Shown here one piece after another: positions 1-5,325 of a stretch of DNA of 5,325 nucleotides; within the stretch, counting starts at the first letter, position 1; each line of letters opens with the position of its first letter. Location: positions 1 through 5,325 of the forward strand of contig CBFGYO010000215.1 in NCBI GenBank assembly GCA_965652975.1, in the 5' to 3' direction. Source of the DNA: CADEDV01 sp036374495. GTDB taxonomy: Bacteria; Bacteroidota; Bacteroidia; Chitinophagales; Chitinophagaceae. Below the pieces are notes generated by a model that did no database searches, was not told the DNA's origin, and worked only from the letters and a program-made list of their open reading frames with translations. The position numbers were made by a program, and so were the translations under genes.

Positions 1-303
1 AACAACGTGGAAACCCGTAATCTTGATGATATCAAGGCTAAAACAGGTAACCTGTATGAATCAATTGCAATTGTTGGCAAGCGGGCAAACCAGATCAACA
101 TCTCGCTGAAAGAGGAATTGCATAACAAACTGGAAGAGTTTGCGAGCCATACCGATAGCCTTGAAGAGATTCATGAGAATAAAGAACAGATTGAAATTTC
201 AAGGGCATATGAAAGAATGCCTAACCCGGCACTGCTCGCAACGCAGGAGTTTATGGACAATAAAGTCTATTTCCGCAAAGGCGAAGACGAGCTTTTTAGC
301 TAA
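1..303 (+). CDS. rpoZ: DNA-directed RNA polymerase omega subunit, Bacteroidota type (5' partial)
   Basis: Omega binds the beta' subunit of RNA polymerase and helps assemble and stabilise the core enzyme in the cytoplasm. The reading frame is open from base 1 to the TAA at 301-303, giving 100 visible residues. The segment TGNLYESIAIVGKRANQI resembles the core omega/Rpb6 motif (a helix with an invariant-type KRANQI). The downstream TDSLEEIHENKEQIEISR and a C-terminal K-V-Y-F-R segment match my memory of Bacteroidota omega proteins, which are longer and more acidic than the E. coli protein. The GTG at 7-9 could be called as a start, but Bacteroidota homologues usually have several residues before the TRNL segment and the frame has no stop before it. 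I therefore treat the gene as cut by the window edge. In related genomes this gene commonly precedes coaBC, as here. The family call is fairly sure; the true start is not visible. Confidence 0.82.
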   Translation, partial: NNVETRNLDDIKAKTGNLYESIAIVGKRANQINISLKEELHNKLEEFASHTDSLEEIHENKEQIEISRAYERMPNPALLATQEFMDNKVYFRKGEDELFS

Positions 304-326
304 TAGGACTTTTTTGAAATAATAAT

Positions 327-355
327 AGGGCGACTTCGGTCGCCTTTATTTTTTT
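327..355 (+). terminator. Rho-independent terminator with UUCG tetraloop after rpoZ
   Basis: GGGCGAC (328-334) and GTCGCCT (339-345) form a 7-bp stem, with one terminal G-U pair and a possible extra A-T pair. The loop is TTCG closed by C-G, the exceptionally stable cUUCGg tetraloop. A T-rich tail (TTTATTTTTTT, 345-355) follows directly. It lies 23 bases after the omega stop codon and should separate the omega transcript from coaBC. Confidence 0.93.
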
Positions 356-395
356 GGTTAATTAGTTTGTTGCGCCAAAGCTGTTTAGCTAAAGG

Positions 396-426
396 TTTGA
401 GCTTTTATAACTTAATGGTATTTTTG
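396..426 (+). promoter_or_regulatory. Candidate Bacteroidota-type promoter for coaBC
   Basis: TTTG (396-399) and TATTTTTG (419-426) match the Bacteroidota -33 (TTG/TTTG) and -7 (TAnnTTTG) elements, with a 19-base spacer. A new promoter is expected here because a strong terminator ends the upstream gene. The -7 box ends only four bases before the coaBC ATG at 431, so transcription would start at or very near the start codon. Both motifs are short and this region is AT-rich, so a chance match is possible. Confidence 0.45.
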
Positions 427-430
427 GTAG

Positions 431-1627
431 ATGTTACAGGGTAAGAAGATATTGCTTGGCATTACGGGAAGCATAGCTGCTTATAAATCCATTTTCCTAC
501 TTCGCCTCCTGGTAAAGGCCGGTGCAGAAGTAAGGGTGGTGATTACCCCTGCCGCTAAGGATTTTGTACCCACACTCACCCTCTCCACCCTCTCTAAAAA
601 TCCGGTGCTGGTCGATTTATTCGACGATGAAAGCTGGTCCAATCACGTACAGTTGGGTCGCTGGGCCGATGTGTTGCTGATTGCTCCTCTAAGTTGTAAT
701 ACATTGGCAAAAATGGCCAATGGGCAATGTGATAATCTTTTACTCGCCACCTATCTTTCCGCTACATGCCCCGTAGTGGCGGCGCCCGCAATGGATGAGG
801 ACATGTGGCACCATGCCTCTACGCGTAATAATTTGGAAAAAATAGCATCCTTTGGTAATAAAATCATCCCCGTTGAAAAAGGAGAATTAGCGAGCGGGCT
901 GTATGGCGACGGGCGGATGGCCGAACCTGAACAGATAGTTCAATACCTGGTCGATAATTTTTTTTTGACACGTCCGCTAACGGGTAAAAAAGCACTGGTT
1001 ACTGCCGGACCTACATACGAACCCATCGACCCCGTCCGTTTTATAGGTAACCATTCCAGCGGTAAGATGGGTATTGCCATTGCAAAGGAGTTGCACGACC
1101 GGGGAGCTGCAGTAACATTGGTAATGGGACCGTCGAATATCGAGTTGTCGGCAAATGGAATAACTGTAAAAAGGGTTACAACCGCGGCCGAGATGCTGGA
1201 AGCCTGTGAGAAAGAATTTGAAAGCATGGATATAGCTGTGATGTCGGCCGCTGTTGCAGATTATGCACCCGCTGAGAAAGCTTCAGAGAAGATCAAGAAG
1301 AAGGATACTTCACTCACCATTGAACTGCATAAAACAAAAGATATTCTGAAAAACCTGGGTGACCGGAAAACTGAAAAACAGGTGCTGGTAGGCTTTGCAC
1401 TGGAAACAAATAACGAACAGGAAAACGCAAGGGAAAAGCTGGTTAAGAAAAATGCAGACCTCATCGTATTGAATTCGCTTAACGATCCCGGCGCAGGTTT
1501 TGGACATGACACCAATAAGATCACCATTTTTGACAGGAACGGCGGTGAGTTGCATTTCGAGACAAAATCCAAAAATGAAGTGGCGAAAGATATTGTTGAC
1601 TCCATAATCCGATTTAAATATGCTTAA
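431..1627 (+). CDS. coaBC: Bifunctional phosphopantothenoylcysteine decarboxylase / phosphopantothenate-cysteine ligase
   Basis: A cytoplasmic enzyme for two consecutive steps of coenzyme A synthesis: CoaB joins cysteine to 4'-phosphopantothenate using CTP, and CoaC, an FMN enzyme, decarboxylates the product to 4'-phosphopantetheine. The 398-residue length is normal for the fusion. The N-terminal CoaC domain (about 1-180) has the flavoprotein start KILLGITGSIAAYK, the catalytic-type His72 in NHVQLGRWAD, the substrate motif PAMDEDMW (119-126; Asp in place of the classical PxMNxxMW Asn) and the clamp region 151-166 ending GDGRMAEP. The C-terminal CoaB domain (about 184-398) has TAGPTYEPIDPVRFIGNHSSGKMG (split here only by position: 191-214, with Asn207), AAVADYAP (273-280), KIKKK (287-291), VGFALET (320-326) and NADLIVLN (341-348). 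Residue 155 in the clamp is Ser where E. coli and plant enzymes have a conserved Cys. The ATG at 431 places the domain start normally; no Shine-Dalgarno is seen. The gene overlaps porD by 8 bases. Confidence 0.97.
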   Translation: MLQGKKILLGITGSIAAYKSIFLLRLLVKAGAEVRVVITPAAKDFVPTLTLSTLSKNPVLVDLFDDESWSNHVQLGRWADVLLIAPLSCNTLAKMANGQCDNLLLATYLSATCPVVAAPAMDEDMWHHASTRNNLEKIASFGNKIIPVEKGELASGLYGDGRMAEPEQIVQYLVDNFFLTRPLTGKKALVTAGPTYEPIDPVRFIGNHSSGKMGIAIAKELHDRGAAVTLVMGPSNIELSANGITVKRVTTAAEMLEACEKEFESMDIAVMSAAVADYAPAEKASEKIKKKDTSLTIELHKTKDILKNLGDRKTEKQVLVGFALETNNEQENAREKLVKKNADLIVLNSLNDPGAGFGHDTNKITIFDRNGGELHFETKSKNEVAKDIVDSIIRFKYA

Positions 1628-2537
1628 GAAAATATTGTTTTTTACATTGTTAATTGGCACTGGCATTACCTTGAAGGCGCAGGAGATACAGGCTCGCCTG
1701 ACCGTAATGACCAACCAGATTAGCACCACCGTGGATAAGAAGATCTTTATGACTTTACAAACGGCGCTGACAAATTTTGTAAATGGTCGCAAATGGTCAC
1801 CAGATGTTTACTCACCCCAGGAAAAAATTCAATGCAATTTTTTATTGAACGTAGAAAAAGAGTTGGGCAACAATGTATATAAAGCGACGCTTACTGTACA
1901 GGCAGCGCGCCCTATTTACAATACCACGTACGATTCACCAATAGTTAATTTCATCGATGATAATGTGGTATTCAGGTACCAGGAATTTCAGCCTATAGAA
2001 TTTAATGAAAACCGTGTGCAGGGCAACGATCCTGTTGCGGCTAACCTGCCAGCAGTGCTGGCTTACTATGTCAACATTATATTGGGCCTCGACTACGATT
2101 CGTTTACACCCCGCGGCGGCGATGTGTATTTCAAAAAAGCCTGGAGCATCGTTACCAATGCACCGGAAAGCCGGGAAATTAATGGATGGCGTTCATTTGA
2201 AAGCCAGCGCAACAGGTATTGGCTGGCAGAGAATTTTAACAACAACCGTTTTAATCTCATTCATGATGTGCTGTATGCTTATTACAGGCTGGGGTTGGAT
2301 TTGTTTTATGAGAATGAAGATGCTGGCAGAGCAGGCATCCTGAACAGCCTGAATTTTCTAAATGCTATCAATGCGCAAAATCCCAACTCCATGCTGATGC
2401 AGTTTTTCTTCCAGGGCAAAAGCTCGGAGCTGATAAAGGTTTTTAGTAAAGCAAACGGTGAAACCAAGACGCGCGCGAAGGATATCTTAACACGTCTCGA
2501 TATTACCAATACAACGGCCTACAAAGAATTGAAATGA
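1620..2537 (+). CDS. porD: Type IX secretion system-associated protein PorD (DUF4835 family)
   Basis: A 305-residue exported protein matching the DUF4835 family, which is annotated as PorD, a component linked to the type IX secretion system of Bacteroidota. Its exact molecular role is not known to me. A Sec signal peptide is visible: Lys3-Lys4, a hydrophobic core at about 5-17 and a likely cleavage after LKA (20), leaving an N-terminal Gln. There is no lipobox, so a periplasmic or membrane-associated soluble protein is likely. Family-like segments include NGRKWSPDVYSPQEKIQC (55-72), RPIYNTTYDSPIVNF (97-111), LGLDYDSFTPRGGDVYF (155-171) and GWRSFESQRNRYWLAEN (189-205). The ATG at 1620 overlaps the end of coaBC by 8 bases, and the end overlaps the next gene by 4, so translation is probably coupled. 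The coaBC-porD order is a recurring Bacteroidota arrangement, which supports the call. Confidence 0.82.
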   Translation: MLKKILFFTLLIGTGITLKAQEIQARLTVMTNQISTTVDKKIFMTLQTALTNFVNGRKWSPDVYSPQEKIQCNFLLNVEKELGNNVYKATLTVQAARPIYNTTYDSPIVNFIDDNVVFRYQEFQPIEFNENRVQGNDPVAANLPAVLAYYVNIILGLDYDSFTPRGGDVYFKKAWSIVTNAPESREINGWRSFESQRNRYWLAENFNNNRFNLIHDVLYAYYRLGLDLFYENEDAGRAGILNSLNFLNAINAQNPNSMLMQFFFQGKSSELIKVFSKANGETKTRAKDILTRLDITNTTAYKELK

Positions 2538-2998
2538 GACTTTTTCTTTCCGCCTTACTTATAATAATGGTGATTGGTTGTAGTAAAAAAGATAGAACTC
2601 CGCGGGGAGTTTTGTCGAAGGAAAAAATGGAAGATGTATTGTGGGATATGATGCAGGCCGACGAGTTTCTCAAGGATCATGTTCTTAAAAGCGATTCTAC
2701 CAGGAGTGATACACTGGTAAGCAGTAGCGGTGTTTATGAACGTGTATTAGCTTTGAATAAAACCACCCGGGAGGAATTTGACAGTAGTTTCAACTATTAC
2801 CGGCGCCATCCGCTATTAATGAAAACGATACTGGATTCGATAAATGCAAAACAACAATCGGCGTTACCCCCACCAGCCTCCTACCCCCTGCCCCGGACAG
2901 CGGATAGCCTTCCACGACTGGCCGACTCAATGCCTAAATTGCGAGATTCAATGCACAGGTTTCGCGATCGTAGATTACGTCCCAACGTGGTGCAATAG
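2534..2998 (+). CDS. DUF4296 domain lipoprotein with C-terminal heptapeptide repeats
   Basis: A small predicted lipoprotein of 154 residues with unknown function. The N-terminus has Arg2, a hydrophobic stretch (3-15) and the lipobox VIGC with Cys16 as the lipidated residue, followed by SKKD. Residues about 23-107 resemble DUF4296: a PRGVLSKEKMEDVLWDM start, a helix around MQADEFL and a later SSFNYYRRHPLLMKTILDSI segment. The tail (about 108-154) is rich in Pro, Arg, Asp and Ser and contains four near-repeats of seven residues (120-147), such as PRLADSM and PKLRDSM. The start is fixed by an ATGA overlap with the porD stop codon, so this is probably the third gene of the coaBC-porD unit. That location suggests, but does not show, a role in the cell envelope or T9SS. 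No terminator is visible in the 53 bases after it. The DUF4296 assignment is from memory of the family pattern. Confidence 0.75.
   Translation: MRLFLSALLIIMVIGCSKKDRTPRGVLSKEKMEDVLWDMMQADEFLKDHVLKSDSTRSDTLVSSSGVYERVLALNKTTREEFDSSFNYYRRHPLLMKTILDSINAKQQSALPPPASYPLPRTADSLPRLADSMPKLRDSMHRFRDRRLRPNVVQ
2891..2974 (+). repeat. Four tandem 21-base units encoding a degenerate heptapeptide repeat
   Basis: The units at 2891-2911, 2912-2932, 2933-2953 and 2954-2974 encode PRTADSL, PRLADSM, PKLRDSM and HRFRDRR. The pattern is P-(R/K)-x-x-D-S-(L/M), with the last unit decayed but keeping the Asp. The DNA units differ more than the peptides: units 2 and 3 share the tail TCAATG but use different codons for Pro and Asp. 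This suggests an old duplication rather than a recent slippage event. Confidence 0.7.
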
Positions 2999-3051
2999 CA
3001 TTCGTTTATTATAGGCTCAACTTCCCTAATTTTATTACCTGATCTATTTAT

Positions 3052-3747
3052 ATGAATAAAGTAGTTGCAAATGCCACACAGGCCATAATGGATATTGAAG
3101 ATGGTGCTGTATTAATGTTGGGGGGATTTGGATTATGTGGCATACCTGAAAATTGTATTACTGCGCTTGTAAACAAAAAAGTGATGAACCTTACCTGCAT
3201 CTCCAATAATGCCGGGGTGGATGACTTCGGTATTGGGCTGATGTTAAAACAAAAGCAGGTAAAAAAAATGATTGCTTCTTACGTAGGCGAGAACGCTGAG
3301 TTTGAACGCCAGTTGTTGAGTGGTGAGTTGGAGGTGGAGCTGGTACCGCAAGGTACACTTGCTACCAGGTGTATGGCTGCAGGATATGGAATGCCGGCGA
3401 TCTTTACACCAGCAGGAGTAGGTACTGAGGTAGCAGAGGGGAAAGAGACGAGGAATTTTAACGGCAAGGATTACCTGATGGAGTATGCGTTTGATGCAGA
3501 CTTTGCAATCGTGAAAGCCTGGAAAGGCGATACGCAGGGCAACCTGGTATACAGGGAAACTGCACGCAACTTCAATCCTTTGATGGCAATGGCCGGGAAG
3601 ATAACCATTGCTGAAGTGGAAGAGCTGGTGCAGCCTGGAGAACTTGAACCGGGTTGTATTCATACTCCTGGCATTTATGTACATCGAATTTTCCAGGGTG
3701 TGAACTATGAAAAGCGAATCGAGCAGCGCACCGTTCGAAAAAAGTAA
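3052..3747 (+). CDS. scoA: Succinyl-CoA:3-ketoacid CoA-transferase subunit A
   Basis: Subunit A of a family I CoA-transferase, which moves CoA from succinyl-CoA to acetoacetate or a similar 3-oxoacid. The 231-residue length is typical for the separate alpha subunit. The PROSITE-type CoA-transferase signature 1 is visible at 17-32: Asp-Gly, a hydrophobic run, then GGFGLCGIP. Other family-like segments are SNNAGVDDFGIG (51-62), PQGTLATR (99-106), GMPAIFTPAGVGTEVAEGKE (113-132) and GKDYLMEYAFDADFAIVKAW (138-157). The catalytic glutamate is in the partner subunit, encoded 61 bases downstream, so neither gene would work alone. The ATG at 3052 leaves a 53-base gap after the lipoprotein gene, without a Shine-Dalgarno. 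TAATTTTA (3027-3034) is a 7/8 match to the -7 promoter box but no convincing -33 element accompanies it. Acetoacetate use is the most likely role; 3-oxoadipate or butyrate-type substrates cannot be excluded from sequence alone. Confidence 0.93.
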   Translation: MNKVVANATQAIMDIEDGAVLMLGGFGLCGIPENCITALVNKKVMNLTCISNNAGVDDFGIGLMLKQKQVKKMIASYVGENAEFERQLLSGELEVELVPQGTLATRCMAAGYGMPAIFTPAGVGTEVAEGKETRNFNGKDYLMEYAFDADFAIVKAWKGDTQGNLVYRETARNFNPLMAMAGKITIAEVEELVQPGELEPGCIHTPGIYVHRIFQGVNYEKRIEQRTVRKK

Positions 3748-3808
3748 AATACTAGAGGTATAGCATCTTCATTGAAATTATTAAATGGCTGGATAAGCAG
3801 AATGTAAT

Positions 3809-4465
3809 ATGGCATTATCAAAGGAACAGATCGCACAGCGTATTGCGAGAGAACTTAAGGATGGATATTATGTAAATCTCGGTATCGGTATACCTACTTT
3901 GGTGGCCAATTATATACCTAATGGCATCAACGTGATTTTGCAAAGTGAAAATGGATTATTGGGAATGGGACCTTTTCCTCTGGATGGCGAGGAAGATCCA
4001 GACCTGATCAATGCAGGTAAGCAAACGATAACGACGGTGCCGGGCTCTGCATTTTTTGATTCAGCCATGAGTTTTGGGATGATTCGCGCAGGTAAAGTTG
4101 ATCTTACAGTGCTTGGTGCGATGGAAGTAAGTGAGGAAGGTGATATTGCCAATTGGAAGATACCCGGCAAAATGGTAAAGGGTATGGGAGGTGCGATGGA
4201 CCTGGTTGCGAGTGCGCGGAATATTATTGTGGCGATGATGCATAGCAACCCGAAGGGTGAGTCTAAATTATTGCCTCGATGCAGTTTGCCGCTAACGGGT
4301 GTAAAATGTGTAAGGAAGATCGTGTCTGATCTTGCGGTATTGGATATCACGCCCGAAGGATTTAAATTGCTTGAGCGAGCACCGGGTATCAGCGTGGAGG
4401 AAATAAAAGCGAAGACAGCGGGTAAGTTGCTGATAGAAGGTGACATTCCTGAAATGACTTTTTAA
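3809..4465 (+). CDS. scoB: Succinyl-CoA:3-ketoacid CoA-transferase subunit B
   Basis: Subunit B of the same family I CoA-transferase; it carries the active-site glutamate that forms the enzyme-CoA thioester. The protein has 218 residues, normal for the beta subunit. Visible features are GYYVNLGIGIPTLVANYIP (19-37), the CoA-transferase signature 2 LQSENGLLG (44-52) with Glu47 as the catalytic residue, VLGAMEVSEEGDIANWKIPG (101-120), GMGGAMDLV (125-133) and a C-terminal TPEGFKLLERAPGISVEEI (181-199). The ATG at 3809 begins MALSKEQIAQRIARELKDG, a usual start for the family. It lies 61 bases after the scoA stop; many scoAB pairs are closer. The spacer has no evident promoter box or terminator, so co-transcription is still the simplest reading. 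It converges on the response regulator gene, which is encoded on the other strand. Confidence 0.94.
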   Translation: MALSKEQIAQRIARELKDGYYVNLGIGIPTLVANYIPNGINVILQSENGLLGMGPFPLDGEEDPDLINAGKQTITTVPGSAFFDSAMSFGMIRAGKVDLTVLGAMEVSEEGDIANWKIPGKMVKGMGGAMDLVASARNIIVAMMHSNPKGESKLLPRCSLPLTGVKCVRKIVSDLAVLDITPEGFKLLERAPGISVEEIKAKTAGKLLIEGDIPEMTF

Positions 4466-4468
4466 ATC

Positions 4469-4518
4469 CGGGTATAACTTGTTGTCTTGTCCTAAAACAA
4501 GTTTGCAAATCCAACCCG
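4469..4518. other. Nested inverted repeats just after scoB (possible 3' RNA structure)
   Basis: AACTTGTT (4476-4483) pairs perfectly with AACAAGTT (4496-4503) around a 12-base loop. An outer 5-bp stem, CGGGT (4469-4473) with ACCCG (4514-4518), can enclose it. A second CTTGT (4486-4490) can compete for the same ACAAG (4497-4501), giving an alternative hairpin. The structure begins four bases after the scoB stop codon. No T-run follows, so it is not a standard intrinsic terminator. It may mark or protect the scoB mRNA 3' end. Confidence 0.4.
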
Positions 4519-4555
4519 TAGAGCAAAAATGGATACCACTTTTATATATTAGTAG

Positions 4556-4607
4556 ATGTTTCTCGCGGCGAACGCAAAGAAATTGCTGCGATCGCCGCGA
4601 GAAACAT
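4556..4607. repeat. Long inverted repeat between convergent genes (16+4 bp hairpin)
   Basis: ATGTTTCTCGCGGCGA (4556-4571) is perfectly complementary to TCGCCGCGAGAAACAT (4592-4607), a 16-bp stem. After one A-A mismatch (4572/4591), CGCA (4573-4576) can pair with TGCG (4587-4590), leaving a 10-base loop. It lies 90 bases after the scoB stop and 23 bases beyond the response regulator stop on the other strand, so transcripts from both sides would contain it. Neither strand has a T-run after the stem, so it is not a canonical intrinsic terminator. It could still act as a bidirectional transcript end or RNA-stabilising hairpin, or be a copy of a dispersed palindromic repeat. Confidence 0.85.
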
Positions 4608-4630
4608 GTCGGAGATTCCGAATCCCTGTG

Positions 4631-5281
4631 TTAATCAATCAGATTATTCTTCACTGCAAAGAACACCAGCCCAGCCGTGTTCTTACTTCCAAAGCGTTCC
4701 ATCAGCCTGTCTTTAATAGCTTCTACGGTACGCGGGCTGATTTCCATTTTTTGTGCAATCTCCTGTGCGGTAAATTCCATGCAGATAAAGCGCAGTACAT
4801 CTTTTTCTTTATCGCTGAGGGTAATTTCGTTGTTGAGTGAAGGAACTACTTTCTGCCGCGAGTGTGATTTTTTGAGAAGGATGCGGTTTACGAAATTATT
4901 AAGGTAATATCCTTTTTCGTGTACTTCCATGATAGCGCGGCGTATTTCCTGGGGTTCAGCATTTTTCAACAGGTAGCCATTGGCGCCGTTTTCCATCAGG
5001 TGGTATACAAAGCGTTCATCTTCGTACATGCTTAGTACAAGCACTTTTATGCCGGGGTATTGTTTGCTGATTGCTTTGGTAGCTTCGATGCCGTCTTTGC
5101 CGGGCATGCGCAGGTCCATCAATACTACTTCGGGTTGTGAGTCGGGGATACCATTGAGCAGTTCATCGCCGTTCTCAGCTTCCTGTACGAATTTGATATT
5201 GGTAAATGGACGCAAAGAAAGTATAACTCCTTTCCGGAAGATCTTGTGATCGTCAGCTATAGCCACTTTAATGATTCCCAT
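4631..5281 (-). CDS. NarL/FixJ-family response regulator (REC + LuxR-type HTH)
   Basis: A 216-residue cytoplasmic transcription factor of a two-component system. The receiver domain (about 4-122) has the acidic pair Asp10-Asp11, the phosphoacceptor Asp56 in VVLMDLRMPGKDG, the switch residues Ser84 and Phe91, and Lys106 in GYLLKNAEP. After a linker (about 123-150) comes a LuxR/NarL helix-turn-helix domain (about 152-216) with LSDKEKDVLRFICMEFTAQE and the recognition-helix region ISPRTVEAIKDRL. All phosphorylation residues are intact, so control by a histidine kinase is expected. No kinase lies in the window; it may be upstream, past the right edge. The ATG (5279-5281) starts MGIIKVAIADDH, a normal start for the fold. 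Target genes cannot be told from sequence; there is no evidence that it controls scoAB. The gene converges on scoB. Confidence 0.95.
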   Translation of the reverse strand: MGIIKVAIADDHKIFRKGVILSLRPFTNIKFVQEAENGDELLNGIPDSQPEVVLMDLRMPGKDGIEATKAISKQYPGIKVLVLSMYEDERFVYHLMENGANGYLLKNAEPQEIRRAIMEVHEKGYYLNNFVNRILLKKSHSRQKVVPSLNNEITLSDKEKDVLRFICMEFTAQEIAQKMEISPRTVEAIKDRLMERFGSKNTAGLVFFAVKNNLID

Positions 5282-5298
5282 AGTTATCAGATATTGCG

Positions 5299-5306
5299 CA
5301 AATTTA
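5299..5306 (-). promoter_or_regulatory. Candidate -7 promoter box for the response regulator gene
   Basis: Read on the - strand, TAAATTTG is a perfect match to the Bacteroidota -7 consensus TAnnTTTG. It ends 17 bases before the start codon, leaving a short leader of roughly a dozen bases. The matching -33 element would fall at or just past the right edge of the window, so it cannot be checked here. Confidence 0.5.
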
Positions 5307-5325
5307 ATGAATTTAACTGTTGCGA

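Noticed and set aside
7..9. GTG as the start codon of the omega subunit gene
   Set aside because: The frame stays open to base 1, and Bacteroidota omega proteins normally have several residues before the TRNL segment, so the gene is probably cut by the window edge.
377..405. AAAGCT...AGCTTT pairing as a regulatory hairpin upstream of coaBC
   Set aside because: The 6-bp AT-rich stem with a long loop overlaps the candidate -33 box and is easily expected by chance.
1310..1792. 160-codon open frame on the - strand across the coaBC/porD junction
   Set aside because: It lies opposite two well-supported genes, has Cys- and Phe-rich composition typical of an antisense shadow, and shows no recognisable domain.
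3005..3034. Promoter for scoA (TTTA / TAATTTTA)
   Set aside because: Both boxes are imperfect in an AT-rich gap; too weak to list as a feature, though some promoter here remains possible.
3910..4446. 178-codon open frame on the - strand opposite scoB
   Set aside because: It is fully inside a clear CoA-transferase gene, is Ser/Pro/Ile-rich and resembles no known family.
4588..4595. GCGATCGC octamer (the HIP1 sequence of cyanobacteria)
   Set aside because: One copy only, partly created by the hairpin arm; the organism is not cyanobacterial and no enrichment is seen.
4614..4624. GATTC-C-GAATC palindrome as an operator
   Set aside because: It lies downstream of both flanking genes, is only 5+5 bases and has no second copy near a promoter.
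4556..4840. 94-codon open frame on the + strand starting in the long hairpin
   Set aside because: Most of it is antisense to the response regulator, and its start sits inside the inverted repeat.

Overview
The window looks like a chromosomal housekeeping segment from a Bacteroidota genome, probably near the Chitinophagaceae; the family-level guess is inference. The phylum call rests on four things. There is a Bacteroidota-type RNA polymerase omega subunit, a PorD/DUF4835 protein of the type IX secretion system, and a DUF4296 lipoprotein. In addition, no gene start has a recognisable Shine-Dalgarno sequence, while two upstream regions carry TAnnTTTG-type promoter boxes.

Left part (1-2998, all + strand): the 3' part of an omega subunit gene (rpoZ-like) runs in from the left edge and ends at a strong UUCG-tetraloop terminator. 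A tight three-gene unit follows: coaBC (bifunctional coenzyme A biosynthesis enzyme), porD (exported T9SS-associated protein; 8-base overlap with coaBC) and a DUF4296 lipoprotein (4-base ATGA overlap with porD). The overlaps suggest one transcript with coupled translation.

Middle part (3052-4465, + strand): two genes encode the A and B subunits of a succinyl-CoA:3-oxoacid CoA-transferase (scoA, scoB), separated by a 61-base spacer. Together they would form one heteromeric enzyme that activates acetoacetate or similar 3-oxoacids using succinyl-CoA.

Right part (4466-5325): a 165-base convergent intergenic region carries two inverted-repeat structures, one of them a long 16+4 bp hairpin without a U-tract. 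Beyond it, on the - strand, lies a NarL/FixJ-type response regulator with a TAnnTTTG promoter box just upstream. Its partner kinase is not in the window.

I found no mobile element, CRISPR array, RNA gene or clearly novel system. The items most worth a second look are the convergent-region hairpin, the serine replacing the expected cysteine in the CoaC substrate clamp, the heptapeptide repeat at the end of the DUF4296 lipoprotein, and the possible leaderless start of coaBC.
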